DNA of 64,000 nucleotides from Actinernus sp. WN-2022 (Eukaryota > Cnidaria > Anthozoa > Actiniaria > Actinernidae): assembly GCA_030867875.1 (NCBI GenBank), contig JAOWCC010000936.1, positions 14,392,095-14,456,094 of the forward strand, written 5' to 3'. The position numbers were made by a program, and so were the translations under genes. The stretch's first letter is position 1. The number at the start of each line of letters is the position of its first letter. Positions 22,291 to 34,640 of this stretch are shown piece after piece. The notes under the pieces are model-generated. The model made no database searches, was not told the DNA's origin, and was given only the letters and a program-made list of their open reading frames with translations.

Positions 22291-22417
22291 GGGTTGTGTG
22301 CAATAAGGGCATACGTGATTCCTGATCATGTTCTAAATTCTCTGTTAGAGAACAAAGAATTTGAAGGAGAATTTAGAATGTGATCAGGAGATACTTATGC
22401 CTTGCTGCACACAGCCC
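22291..22417. mobile_element. Foldback MITE, ~127 bp
   Basis: GGGTTGTGTGCAATAAGGGC is complemented by GCCTTGCTGCACACAGCCC. Inner arms are CTGATCATGTTCTAAATTCTC and its complement. Confidence 0.7.
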
Positions 22418-24590
22418 TTTAACTGAATAGCAGTAATTCAAGTTTGTGGTGTAAAGGAACATTTTAAATGTAATATTTAAAGAATAAGTTATTGTTCATG
22501 TACATAAGATATATTGCTGTGGAGACTGACACGTTGTAGTCTTAAATTATTCACATTGATGTGTTTGATCTAGCTTTGGGTAATACATGTACATGTATTT
22601 TTGTTTTGTTTTATTTTATTCCTACTGGAAGTTTTGTGCCGATAATTAAACCATATTGATAAAGATGTCATAGGAGGCTTCATTTATTATACAAAACATA
22701 GTACACAGGGAAAGAAATGTATTTATCTTGTAACAAGGATTGCAATGAATTGGTAGTGCAAAGAGAAATAAGTTCCTACTGTATGTGAATGAATTTCACA
22801 GACCTCAAGAAAGTAAAAGTACTAAAAACCTTACATGTACCATTTCAAATCTTAAGTCGAAATTCCTATGGGAAGGCTGAATATTTTAGCCATACTAAGG
22901 ACGGTGGCCCCTATTGTATATTCTGCGCATAAGCCTCAGTACAGGTGTCCTGCGAGTCGACCTGTAGTCACGTTAGCTTGATTGTGGAAATACATGTAAA
23001 ATAAAAAAAATCAACATTTTGTCAGTGGCTTGGAAATGTATTGACCTCATTTTATTCCATGTTTTTTTCAACACATTATCCTGCCTGGATAAAATGAGTA
23101 CATCTCTCAAAAGACAGAAAAGAAAGGGGAATGGTAAATTCTCTCGAACTTGGCTGAAGCGACGTATTTCGGGGCCGGAGGCAGAATCAACTTGCAATCT
23201 GCATGCAAATTCCTGCGATTTTGAACGAAGCGAGTTTGCCACCATATTGAACATCCCAGCATGCAACACTGAATAAGACAAATGTTATACTCGCCAGTGA
23301 GGGCTTAGTATAAAATTGTCAAGATCATCAGAAATAGGCTGCAAAAATAAGAATCCGCCCTTTGTAACATTTTAAAATGCACGGTGACTCCTGTTATTTA
23401 TGTTATAAAATTAAAGCAGGAAGACAGTTTAGCATTTGGATATGTTTTATTTTAGAGAGAAAACTGATTATCATTGAAGTTTTAACCAAAAATTGGATAC
23501 CTGTCAAAGTCGATTAAATTATGGCACAATTAATATTTATTTAAATAATACATTAACTTGGCCTTAGGTAATTAAGCTGTTACCTATAGTGAGGACATTA
23601 CCATTTCCAGTCTTCTGACTCATATTTAGATAAATCACGCTTCATTCTTGGAAAATAGGGGATTTTTTTTTTTTTTTTAAAGCACTGAGTCAGCCTTTTT
23701 TTATGACATTTAACCTTGATTATCTCTGAAAAATGCATGGTTACCCCCATTTTTTTAAGGGGATTTTGATAGCCCTATACGTGACCTGTCATAAAAAGAA
23801 AAAAATCCCTTGTATTAAGGGCCACGGCCGCCCTTAAGTTTGAGCTCAGATTGACCAACATAAATTACTCAGATTACAAATGAGTGATCCTTTGTTTTGT
23901 GGTATTGGCATGATATCATGTAAACAACTGCTGTACAACATGTACACGTACGTGATACAGAGATTAAAAGGCATTTTATACATGTAAGGTTCAAACTTTG
24001 AGTACAAGCTCTAGATGTTCCTATATAAAAATAGCCCATTTCTCCTGCATACTAATTAAAGTAGCCACTCCTATTTTGTAGAGTTGCTCAGATGACATCA
24101 TCCAATTCAAAACCGAGTAATGGAGGACAGAAATTATACCTAAAAAATCAGACTTCCCATAGGAATTTTGAATAAGATTTTAAATAGGAATTATTTAGTA
24201 CTTTTACTATCCAAAGCAAAAGAAAACAGAAAAAGTGTAATTTGATCACAGTAGCACTTTAAGGAAACTGGCAGTCTGTCGTGCAGGTATGGATGGAGAT
24301 GTGACTTGCAGTCAATGTACATGCAGCACATATAGTTGCCATAGGTAACTACATGTACATATATACATGTAGAACTCAGGGGTATAGCCAGGGGGAGGAT
24401 CCAGGGGTTCTGGTACCCCCTTCTTGATTTCCAAAGGGTAAAAAGCTAAAATGATGGACTCGGAACCCCCCTCTCGGAACCTGACCCCTTGCAGAACTCC
24501 TGGCTATGACCCTGCAACTACTTGTATATACATGTTTAAATATTAAATTATGTACATTGTATGTTAACTTGGTGTAATTATTTCTTACAG

Positions 24591-24913
24591 GTTGTCAAAA
24601 TCAGGCAATTGGACTTGAAGACAGAAACATTATTCCAGACTACAGATTTACAGCAACATCCTATTACACACCAAATGGAGACTTTTATAAACCTTACAAG
24701 GCTAGACTTAATGGTGCAGGAGCTTGGGCTCCTAGATCCAGTGACCAAAATGACATTCTAGAAATAGATTTGGGTGCAACATTTGTCATTTGTGCTATAG
24801 CCACACAGGGAAATAATGATGGTAGAACTAATGAATGGACAACACAGTATAAAATATTAACATCTATGGATAACACTGCTTGGACATCGTACCAAGAGAG
24901 CAGTGTTGATAAG
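24591..24913 (+). CDS. Discoidin gene exon 2: first half of F5/8 C domain 1
   Basis: The acceptor is TTTCTTACAG. Residues begin CQNQAIGLED, then YRFTATSYY, WAPRSSDQND and LEIDLGATFVICAIATQG, the core strands of the discoidin barrel, and end WTSYQESSVDK. The donor GTATGTG follows in phase 0. The exon is 323 bases. Confidence 0.85.
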
Positions 24914-25166
24914 GTATGTGAGCTACAAATGTACAAGTGTAGCTGTTAGAGCAGATTTCATATTAGTACTGTAACCATACTGCAGTCTGTAACTGTGCTG
25001 TACAGTAATTATGTAATTTGATTGTATCAGAAATATAAAAACAAGGACACCATTTCAATGTCACAGTATGTTGTACAGTAACTGCGTCATCATAAAGTCA
25101 TTGATGTAACTTGCCCACTCATACAAAGTCCATTCTAAATATTGCATTATAAGTACAATTAATGTA

Positions 25167-25597
25167 CAGGGGTTGCAATTATGCAAAAATATTTTTTATG
25201 CAAATTTCACGTTGTGCATGGGACGTAAACCTAGATCACTATCTGTGTCCTCAGGATGCAAGTAAACTTGGTTTGGAAAAAAAGTAAAGTTCCACCAGCT
25301 GAACAGATCTTAATTGCTGTACCTTGTAAGACCATACTTTTTCAATTCTAAATGATCACATGCTCATCACATTGCTAATTTTAATTGGTGAACCTGACAA
25401 AAATAATTAACCAGGCTTTCAGCGAGTGTGCACATGGGTGGGGCCAATGGTTACTTGAGTGGAATTGTGGGTCCCTATCAAAATGGTGGCAAAGTGTGTA
25501 AAATTGAGGACTCGATCAGCTAGAAATAGGAAGGTCCAAAAGTTTACTTGTCACAGACTGAAATGTCTACATGTGTGATCCAATATTGCAACCCCTG
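25167..25597. mobile_element. MITE with CAGGGGTTGCAAT ends
   Basis: Perfect 13-base terminal repeats, CAGGGGTTGCAAT (25167-25179) and ATTGCAACCCCTG (25585-25597). The CAGGG start is hAT-like. ATGTA lies just outside both ends, but a full 8-base duplication is not visible. 431 bp in intron 2. Confidence 0.65.
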
Positions 25598-27630
25598 CAT
25601 GTAGGTACAACAAGAGCCCATCTGGGCTTTCACTCGGGCCACATGAGATTGAAGATGAAATACACTTTCATTTGAAATCCTCTTAGTATCAAGTTGTGCT
25701 TTAATTCACCAGTGAGAACGTCAAAAAAACAGACTGGTCTATTAATCGCTTTTATGGCATGACTATGATAACGCAGGATTCGAACAACAGAATACTGGCA
25801 ATTCAAGTGTATAAATCTAATACAATGACATATTCAGACTTTGAATTTGATTGAAAATAGATCAAAAATTCGGGGAAATGTCCGGCTAAAACTGTATGAA
25901 TAAATGTGAAATGAAACATAAATTTCATAGCAAGAAACAAAAATTGTAATTCCTATAAATGAGAAAGCTCTTCTATTAAGCCGCTTCTCATATACACAGA
26001 CTGTTTCACAAAAAAACATTTGCGCTTATCGACACAAGAATTCAGTTGACCTTTCAAATAATTTATTCTGAGGTACGCATACTCTAAATCACAGATGTTA
26101 AATAAAGCGATAATTAGAAGGAAAAGTACATTAACAGACAAACTGAGAGGAAATTTATTCAAATCAAAAAGAGTTTACTAACAGTACTTACGTAACTGAA
26201 CTTTCGTTTTGGATCTTTTGGTAGTGTTGTTGACAGCACCCACCTTCGTGCACATATGCACTGAATCGGAATGAAAGTCGAAGCCTACCTCGAACTTAAC
26301 TTTCAGCTAACCTGTTTCCTTTCATTCCACAATGAATAATAATCTCATAAAGTAAGCCCGTAGCTTTCAATAAATTTGCCAGTGTCTGAATGAAACAGCT
26401 AGATCTTTTCCAATTTCTCTCACGAGTCACGGCAGAAGACAGTCTCAAGCTACAAAACTTGAATTTTGATCCTCTTCACAGTAACGTAATTTAACGTCTC
26501 AGATATTATATATATGCCCTATTTCAGCTAGCGCTGTGCATTTCAAATACTTTTTCCTCTCTCGTTGCTGGCAGTTCATGCTTCTTGTTCGTGTAGTTTC
26601 CCCACTGAATCGTTACCAGAAAACGAGCACAGCATTTCAGTTGGCATATACTGAACTAAGATTTGTAAAAATCTTAGCGGATCATGTAAATATTCCGCTT
26701 GGCTCAATGAGGGTTTCTGTTTGGGGAAAAACGTTGATTGTGCGGGAAATTGTACGGGATTGCGCAATATTTTAAGAAATTTCAACAGGCTAAAAAAAAA
26801 ATTCTCGTTTATTTAAAAGCTACTTCGTTCTGATGTTCGAGCAGAGGGTAAAGAAAAGCTCTCGAGTCTGTGAATACTTTCACGCTTATCGTTTTGGTAC
26901 ACATTTCTCACAGAAAATTGACCACAAAATGCCCAGATCGCTTTAATTTGAAGTCCTGAACAGATATCAGAGAAGGTATTTCTTTGATTGATTTCTTTCA
27001 AACTCGCAATTAATCAACCCAAAAACAGACCTCAAATGTGATAGTTTGATTGTTTACACTCCACTTGAGAGCGAAACGATCATAGAAGAGCCACAAGGCG
27101 CTATTTAACAATGACGCTATTTGCAAAACAATTACCGTACCACAATCCACCAATTAAAAACAATATAATAGAAACTAGAGCCCAGGCTGACGCACAGCCA
27201 TGGATTGAACGCCTTGCTGTTTTTTTTTACAAACTAGAGTCCAGGCCGGCGCAATTAAGCCATTCAAGCCATTCTGCTCGAGCCGTTCAAACAAAACGAG
27301 GGATTTCTCTACATGTTTTGGAAGGTAAATGGGGTGAAAATGGCCTTAAATGTTTCCAAAAAATCACAGTAAACAAGAGGAATGCCTGTTTTAATTAAAA
27401 TTTTCAACAAATTGTGCGGGATTTTGCAGATTTTTAGGAATTGTGCGGGATTGTGCGGGTTTGACCAAATTGTGTGGAACCTGTCAGAAGCCCTGTAGTA
27501 GTGGCATGTACATGTACTGTCAAAAATAATTATTATCTGGATAAAAGTAGTTGACACACACTGTACATGTACATGAAGATCTAATTAAAAAAAACATTGT
27601 ATACATTATGATGTTTTTTCTTTATTGCAG
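25598..27630. other. Rest of intron 2: no gene
   Basis: Short frames only. TTGTGCGGGATTTTGCAG-like phrases recur near 26745 and 27410-27470, suggesting a diverged repeat. The acceptor TTTATTGCAG ends the intron. Confidence 0.35.
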
Positions 27631-27772
27631 GTGTTTCCTGGTAACACTAACAAGAACATGCCAGTTAAACATGCTCTTGTAAATCCCACTGATGGAAAAT
27701 TCATCAAGTTTATACCAACTGCATTTCATGGTTTTAAAGCACTTAGAGTGGAAGTTTATGGATTCATGAAAG
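27631..27772 (+). CDS. Discoidin gene exon 3: second half of F5/8 C domain 1
   Basis: Starts VFPGNTNKN, as expected after the conserved intron position. It continues FIKFIPTAFHGFKALRVEVYGF, the final strands of the barrel. Ends in phase 1 at AAAG/GTGCAG. 142 bases. Confidence 0.85.
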
Positions 27773-28952
27773 GTGCAGTATTTTAGATTTTACCTTAACA
27801 TGTATGTAACCACATTGTAAAAATACTCTTTCTCAGTAGATGTGAAATGCACATAGTTTCAATTAGATTTCCCGGGCAGGGCTCGCCACTAACTTTTTCA
27901 GGTACTAGCCTATGGGCTAGTGATTGTAGGAAATTACTATTCCCTAGGTCTTTTCCACTAACCAAATGTACATCCCTTATAATAATGATATCAACCCATT
28001 GATTTCTTATTAAAATAGGACATTTTCATTATGACGTCATTTTACTACAACTACCAAAATCGTATTCAAGTTCTTTTTGTCATTCAAATTTATCAACTCC
28101 TTTGAGAATTCCAAGACAATAGTCCAAATTAAAGGAACATCTGTGCAGAGTTCTGGTAGCTGTAGTATGTGACGTCATCATGCAAACATCCTATTGGATG
28201 ACAAATGACTACCAGTGCCACAAAACGCAACCCATGACTAGTTCCCAGTCTCCTGAAAAGAAGCATTTTCTAAGATGGCAGCGTGATCTGTATCTGCATG
28301 TGTTCTGCACTTGGTAACGTCTATCAACTGAACTAGCTGTAGTTGGTACTGTGGTTATAGTTACATGTAGGAGTTGAGGTTATCATGTGCTAGTCAGCCC
28401 TAGCTAGAACTTCTGCACCAAGCTGACCTCTTTGTTGACACTGAGGGTTGTCACGGTCAGGGTTTCTTGCATCCTCAGTGATCGTGAGTCACTCCAGCTA
28501 GCTCGATGATTCCTTTTGATTACACTTTAAATGTGAACTACAGAATGGCCAGTATTGATAGCAAAGAGGTCACAAAAACTTTCAACAGTACATGTTGAAT
28601 TTTTTCTAGTCTGGCGGGCTAGCTACTATGATTTTCACTAGTCCTAAGCAAACTTTTACTAGTCCGAGACTAGTAGACTACCGCTAATGTCAAGCCCTGT
28701 GGGGTATGCAAGTTTCAGAGAAATAGTGTTGAGGGGAACATTTGACAAAATTAAACACCCTATGTTTTAAATGTAGCTAACCTGGAGATTGCCTGGCAAT
28801 ACATATTTATCAGAATAGAAACACTTCAGGTCTTTCTTGGAAAACTTTGTAGGCATTTCCAAAACATAATTTTACTACATGTACATGTAACTTTCAGCTC
28901 GATTTTAAAGTAGGATTTCTCTGTACATTATACTGTCATTAACAAACATGAT

Positions 28953-29145
28953 GTACTGCAGTGATTGGGAAGGATGTGCACCATGCACCATTGGCACATT
29001 TTTAGAGTGTAAATTGGTGCCAAAAAAATATTTTGAGGAAAGGGCGCATATAAGTGTTGGCCCCTTAGAAAAATTATAACCCATTAATGGAACAAGTGAT
29101 GGGCCATTGGCGCAGCACCCATCCCAGCCTTCCCAATCACTGTAC
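28953..29145. mobile_element. Foldback MITE, ~190 bp
   Basis: GTACTGCAGTGATTGGGAAG is complemented by CTTCCCAATCACTGTAC at the far end. Inner arms CACCATTGGCACATTTTT and GGGCCATTGGCGC are partly complementary. Confidence 0.6.
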
Positions 29146-31239
29146 TATAATAGAACTATAAGAAAAGGTAATACTTATGTACAATTTGTATTAAAAGAGA
29201 CTAGTTAGTGTTTGTGTCCCTGGGGGGGGGGGGGGGGTACTCTACCTAAAATTGGGTAGGGGTGTGCCGCTGGGGCTCTGAAACCCTTACCCTGTTTAAG
29301 ACAAAAAAACTCAAATTTTCATACCCTGTTCAAGACAAAGTGTTAAAATTTTCCCTCTATAAGACAAATAACAAATTATCTATACTTGGATGTCAGTGTT
29401 TATTGTGATCTTGTATAATGAGTGTCATAACTAAATCTTCAGCAAGCACTATAGACTAAATAACGGCACTAGATAAATACCATACCCTGTTCAAGATCTG
29501 TCGATGTGAAAATGGATACCCTGTCTAAGATCAGAAACTCGAAAAACCATATCCTGTCCAGCAGATCATCCCCGTATAGTCCATATATGGGAGTACCCCC
29601 CTGGGGTTTGTGTATAGTAAAAATGAAACACAAAGATGGTAGCAAATTTAAAAGGTACATGTACATGTATAAGAAAGTAGTCGAAAATACTAATTTAGAA
29701 TTGTAACTTTGATTTGTTTGTCTTTTCTGTTGTAGTGTTGAGTTACATGTACGACACATTGCATACAGCATCGCCAGCTGGTTGACTAAAAACAGTATCA
29801 ATTAACTTCTACTTCAATAATATATTGTGCAAAATAGAAATTGCATTGTGAGAACAATTCTGCAATATTGCTGCCAATGCTGTGCCCAATGTTGAAATGC
29901 ATGCATCAAAGCTCGACATTATCACTTTCCCAGGGGCAACTAAAGAATTAATTCGGCCAGGTAATTTACATTGTACTTAGTAGAGTAGCGGGCTGTCGGG
30001 CAACAAAGAAATGCTTGAAATCAGTCTACCGTTGGTTGTCCAGAGGTAATTAAGGGAACACCTGGTTTAAATCTGCATCCACAATTTTTTTATAGTAGAC
30101 ATTCTCAAACCTAGAAGACAACTATCATTTTCATTGCTACGTGATGGCAATAGAATGAAGTCGCGACTCGTAGTTTCAATCAAATTCTGAGTATTTTATC
30201 TTACAAGGGATTCAAATGCCTACCACGTAGACTTACAAATATAGCGGTTCATCAAATAAATAACAACAAATGAAACAATTAACAAACAAAGAAGGAAATG
30301 CAAGTAAAACAGTACATGTACATTGCCTTCCTTGAATTGCTTTGTTTTCGTTTCCCCCTACTGATAAAAGGATGCTAAAGCTCAAGTCTCAAACGTTCTA
30401 ACATTATGATGTTGTAAATATTACCAATAGCGTGTCGATTTTAATACATAAAATTGCGCCAGAAAATAAATATTTGTAGGCTGCCGAAGGACCCCAAACT
30501 CTTCAAAAAGCAAAAGGCGGAAAATAGTGGAAAGGACTCTTGTCTCATTTGCATTGGTTCCCTTTTTGTTTGCCCGTTCACGAGAATGCTAAAATAGTAA
30601 AAGTGCGAAATGCATTCCGAGGAGTCCATATTGCACTTTTGCCGTCTATCGCGACCAGTCTCATTATAATCCTGGGATGTCGGCTCCTCTTTGTTCAGGG
30701 AATAATTATAATACTTCGAGGAAAGCTTCCTGTGTCTCCATACTGCATTGTTTTTGAAGTGGTACCGTAAAGCACAGCGATGAGTTCGAATCTATTGAAA
30801 TGTGCATTCACGAAAAAAAGGGCCTTCAAACAACAAAGAAAAGAACAGCGGCGACTGCCATGAGTTAGGGCGTGAGTGGTCCGAGTGGTTTGACACAGGG
30901 TTTTTTTTGCCACTAAAAATTGGCATGTGTTGGTATATTGGAATCTCAGCTGTTTGATGATGATGATGAACTCTATTTACCCTTGGTAATTATATATAGC
31001 ACACTGGGTGCTAGTTTGACTGAGCCTGTAGCTTGCGAAGGCAGGAGCGTTGGAGCGAGCACAAAGATGTGGCTGCTTTCGCAGGTTAGTAAAATTGTGC
31101 CACGGGCAACAAAGACATCAGGCGGCTTGGTTGCCCGACCAGCCTAAAGCACTGCACTTGTCAACCCTTTCTCTAGACAATTGCCTGCAATGTTGTATGC
31201 AATTTTACAGCACGTGCCTCGATACATGTACATAACTTC
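29146..31239. other. Intron 3, middle: no gene
   Basis: No family was recognised. A 16-base G run lies at 29222-29237, and GTTTGATGATGATGATGAAC near 30953 resembles a LINE tail. TACATGTA palindromes continue. Confidence 0.35.
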
Positions 31240-31475
31240 ACGACATCAACTTACGTATCCATGCACCAATATTCGTCTTAGAACTGCTAAAACTAGGCTT
31301 GAGGGGAGCAGATAAACTCATCGTACATGTACCACGTGTAAAAACTATCACCTTGGAATACACTCATTCATTTTCTCTGCTACTAAATTCTGGAACTCCC
31401 TTCATGATAACATAAGGTCTGTAGCTAATGTAAATATATTTAGACATATGGCTCATAAATACACTTTTAATAATG
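31240..31475 (+). pseudogene. LINE reverse-transcriptase C-terminal remnant
   Basis: The + strand reads a degenerate LINE C-terminal tail ending in HSFIFSATKFWNSLHDNIRS. The same kind of tail (ASGTRLWNAISSDVKNIS) occurs in the LINE at 40440-43759. One stop is visible. Its 3' region seems to resume after the inserted element at 32410 and to end in TGATGATGATGATGAA (32562-32577). Confidence 0.6.
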
Positions 31476-31487
31476 TACGTTGTACTT

Positions 31488-32398
31488 AGCCAGAATTTCA
31501 GCCGTCTCCTCTGGTTCGTTCCTCCCGAGAGAGACGTCTGAATCCAATAGCAGATAATGCCGTCCAGTGACGTCAAGGCGGGTTAACAATTTAATTCATG
31601 CAAATAAAACTGTTACGGTGGTAGTAAGAGTTCACAAAAACAAAGCCATCTCTCACCTTGAGAAATTATTTGAGATTATGTCGACGAAAATAAAAGCCTT
31701 ACATATATATATATATATCTCCATCCCATTTGCTTCTCAAGTGCCTCTTATGTTGTGAAAACCTTTTCGAAGCAACAAATCGTTATATTATATTTGGAGG
31801 CAAAGTACAGTTGATCTTTGTCTTAATTTCCGTTGATCTTTGTACATGTCTCGCGATCTTGCGTTGGAATCGACACAGCTACGAGATATTACTTATGTAA
31901 ATGATGCAACAGAAAAGTAGAAAAACATGAAAGGATAATGGAGAATTTTCGAAGAAATACGAAGACTCTTTTACGGGAAAGAACAGTTCCTTGAAGAGAG
32001 TAGCGACATTCTTTACCACTGCGAGTGTGAACAAATAATCGATTATCAACAACCCCGCGGACGCGACGCGATATAATGTACATGTTTACAGGACAGTCGG
32101 CCGGTTATTGTGCAGGACACTTTCAATCCATTTCCAGATGTTTTCCTTACGAATTCAAGGTCTTTGCCAAAGACAATCACTCCACTGAAACTCAACGATC
32201 AACAATCGCGAGTCCAAAGTGAATCCTGCCGTCTTTTCGGCTGATAATTATGATAATTATGCGAAATTATAGAATATGAACCAAACAAAGATCACTACCA
32301 GGTTTTCTGGTAGTGACGTCACTGGACGGCATTATCGGCTATTAGATTCAGACGTCTCTCGGGAGGAACGAACCATAGGAGACGGCTAAAATTTAGGC
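31488..32398. mobile_element. DNA element with ~86-bp terminal inverted repeats
   Basis: The left arm (31488-31573) and right arm (32313-32398) are inverted copies, for example CGAGAGAGACGTCTGAATCC and GGAACGAACC. TACGTTGTACTT occurs at both flanks (31476-31487 and 32399-32410), a 12-base target duplication. Long terminal repeats with a long duplication suggest a Mutator-like non-autonomous element. It split a LINE 3' end. Confidence 0.75.
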
Positions 32399-32607
32399 TA
32401 CGTTGTACTTTCCGTAATAATCAATAATTGTAATTACACTAATTAGCATTTTGAACATCTGTCTAAGAGCAGTAACAGATTATATAAATGTATTTTGTTC
32501 TACTCATCTTTCTCGGAGAAACTAGCATAGTTTTGCTACTCTAAAATCCGAGTAGAAATATATTTGATGATGATGATGAACAGTTTGATTTTTCTTTTCA
32601 TTATTAG

Positions 32608-32903
32608 TGTGCTCAAGTCCACTTGGAATAGAGAACGGTGTTATCCAGGACACCTTGATTTCAGCTTCCTCAAGAAGCAATTCATCCCACATGGCTTCTC
32701 ACGGTCGTCTGTATGGCAGCTCATCGTGGTGCAGCTCCACGACATCTAACACTGAGTACATACAGGTTGATCTTGGACAGGTGAAGACAGTAACAGGAAT
32801 CGCTACACAGGGTAACCCTACTGCAGGGAAGTGGGTTAAGACATACTCCATCTCTTATAGCAATGATAACAAGGAGTGGATACCGTTCCAGAGTGTAAGC
32901 CAG
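32608..32903 (+). CDS. Discoidin gene exon 4: first half of F5/8 C domain 2
   Basis: The acceptor is TTTCATTATTAG. Begins VCSSPLGIENGVI, then LISASS, SSSWCSSTTSN and YIQVDLGQVKTVTGIATQG, textbook discoidin motifs with the conserved Cys near the start. Ends WIPFQSVSQ in phase 0. 296 bases. Confidence 0.9.
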
Positions 32904-32993
32904 GTAATATGCTGGTTCATGTTTTCCTTGAGGCTCAATTGAATTCAATGAATACTGAGTTGTAAGTTATCATTTTACTTTTACTTTACTCAG

Positions 32994-33132
32994 GTATTGG
33001 ACGGCAACATCGACCGAAGTGGATTGAGAGTGAATTGGTTCAGTCAGAGAATAACTGCACGCTACATTAGAGTTATCCCCAAGTCATGGAACAGTGAAGT
33101 TTGCATGAGGATCGAGCTGTTTGGCTGTATCT
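32994..33132 (+). CDS. Discoidin gene exon 5: second half of F5/8 C domain 2
   Basis: Starts VLDGNIDRSG, then ARYIRVIPKSWNSEVCMRIE and LFGCI. The closing Cys pairs in the family with the Cys at the domain start. Ends in phase 1 at a GTAAGTAAC donor. 139 bases after a 90-base intron. Confidence 0.9.
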
Positions 33133-33223
33133 GTAAGTAACTGTAACCAATAATGACAACATTACATACAAGGATATCGCCAATCCAGTAGTTTTAACAC
33201 TTTAACCTTTGCAACAATTCTAT

Positions 33224-34366
33224 GAAGGTTACCGGATACCTTCAAAACGGAAAATATGGGGGGGGGGGGGGGGGATATTTTCACGCAGAAATGTAGTTTT
33301 AGTTGAAGTGTTTCATATAGAAAAAACTCTGTTTAAAAAAAACAATATTGAGGGAGAAATAGCAAAACGAAGTTTTTAACCGTAAGTAAAAGGTTCTCTT
33401 TTATTGACAGCAGATCAATTAACACATGACACGTGTTCACGGAGCCGTGTACCGAAAGTATGTTTAGATCAATGGCGGAGATCGTGGAATTCAAGCGAGT
33501 CAGTCTAAGCGTCAGACTTTATGTCCCATCTAAGCTTTCTTGGAAACAAATCTTCTTTTGGTTGGTTCCTATCGATTCTCCTTCATTTTCAGAGCATGAA
33601 AGTGAAACTACATGTACGAATCCTTGTCGGGCTTTATATATATATTGCGAGGACTTCTCGGCTTTGGCTCGTAGGCATTTTTTGGCCTTTTATTTTTTTG
33701 TGTAATCCAAGGGCATCCTGCTTGCTTTTTGGAAGACATAGGCCAACAACCGATGGAATTATTGAATCGTGTGTGGGAAAACATTTCGCAGTAAACGTAT
33801 AAACACTCGTAGATGAAATGAATTACGCGCTATAGCTCTGCCTTATCGGTTGAATTAATCTTAGATTCCGTTGACCTTTCTTTGCCTTTAGATGTTCCCT
33901 TTGCTTTCGAGTCCTATAACTTACCATACGATTTCGGGATGCGACTACCCATATAGCTTTGATTGAACATCGATTCTGGCAGGACATTTTGACGGATAGT
34001 TTCAAGAGGACACAGTCAAACTATGATGGTACATGACTGGCCAAGAGATCGCCAATGTGTTGGTGAAGCGGGGCTTCAGATTCGCGCACGCTGGAAAGCT
34101 AGATTTTTCTCTTTTCTTCGCTTCCGATTTTCATCCAAAATATAGTTTTTAAAAAGTTTATAGTTTTATTTGTGCCCTACTCGTACGACATCCGCTCTAT
34201 TCTTAAGTCCGTGTACTGCATGAGTAAGTGCTAATCTTCCTCTTTCAAAGGCTGTATCTCTTTTCGAATTAGGATATCAGTGTTTACTAGGTACTTTGTT
34301 GCACGACAGAAAGTCTTTTACCGATAGGACCAACACCAAGATATAAGTTTTCAAGCTCGAACGGTA
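33224..34366 (+). repeat. Repeat beginning AAGGTTACCGGATACCTTCA
   Basis: The start is near-palindromic. Bases 33224-33410 match 47706-47905 in the same orientation, while 33523-33800 match 48005-48270 in inverse orientation. Bases 34047-34110 match 39897-39960. A 17-base G run lies at 33258-33274. Probably a non-autonomous DNA transposon mosaic. Confidence 0.55.
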
Positions 34367-34640
34367 ATAATAATAATAATAATAATAGTTTATTTCATCA
34401 CATTCGCAGTCAAGGCCTGAATTACAGTGGTATTCAGCAGACATATAAGAACATTACAATATACTCAAATATTAAAAATAGTCCCACAATTACAACTACA
34501 AAGTGTAGAACTCCAATGTGCAAACCTCCATAGAAGTTTTAAAGGGATGAAATAAGATTAAAGAGAACTCCGAAAGCTGCCTGGGCCTGACAATTAGTTA
34601 CCCTATGACATCGCGAACATAAACAAGTGTGGTTTGCACC
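34367..34640 (-). repeat. AAT microsatellite and possible LINE 3' tail
   Basis: About eight AAT units (34367-34390) are followed by AGTTTATTTCATCACATTCG. On the - strand this is a tail after an AAATAAA, like the one at 40253-40270 behind the LINE there. It may be a 5'-truncated LINE. Confidence 0.4.

Larger units (their letters stand above)
17069..24590 (+). other. Intron 1: repeats only
   Basis: A 7.5-kb intron. It holds the 17984-18894 element, foldbacks at 19227-19346, 20816-21371, 21825-22056 and 22291-22417, an 18-base G run (20133-20150) and many TACATGTA palindromes. From 22418 to 24590 no structured feature beyond these palindromes was seen. Confidence 0.5.

Noticed and set aside
27877..28699. 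hAT-type MITE with CAGGGCT/AGCCCTG ends
   Set aside because: Only the outer seven bases match well, the next bases match poorly and no target duplication was seen.
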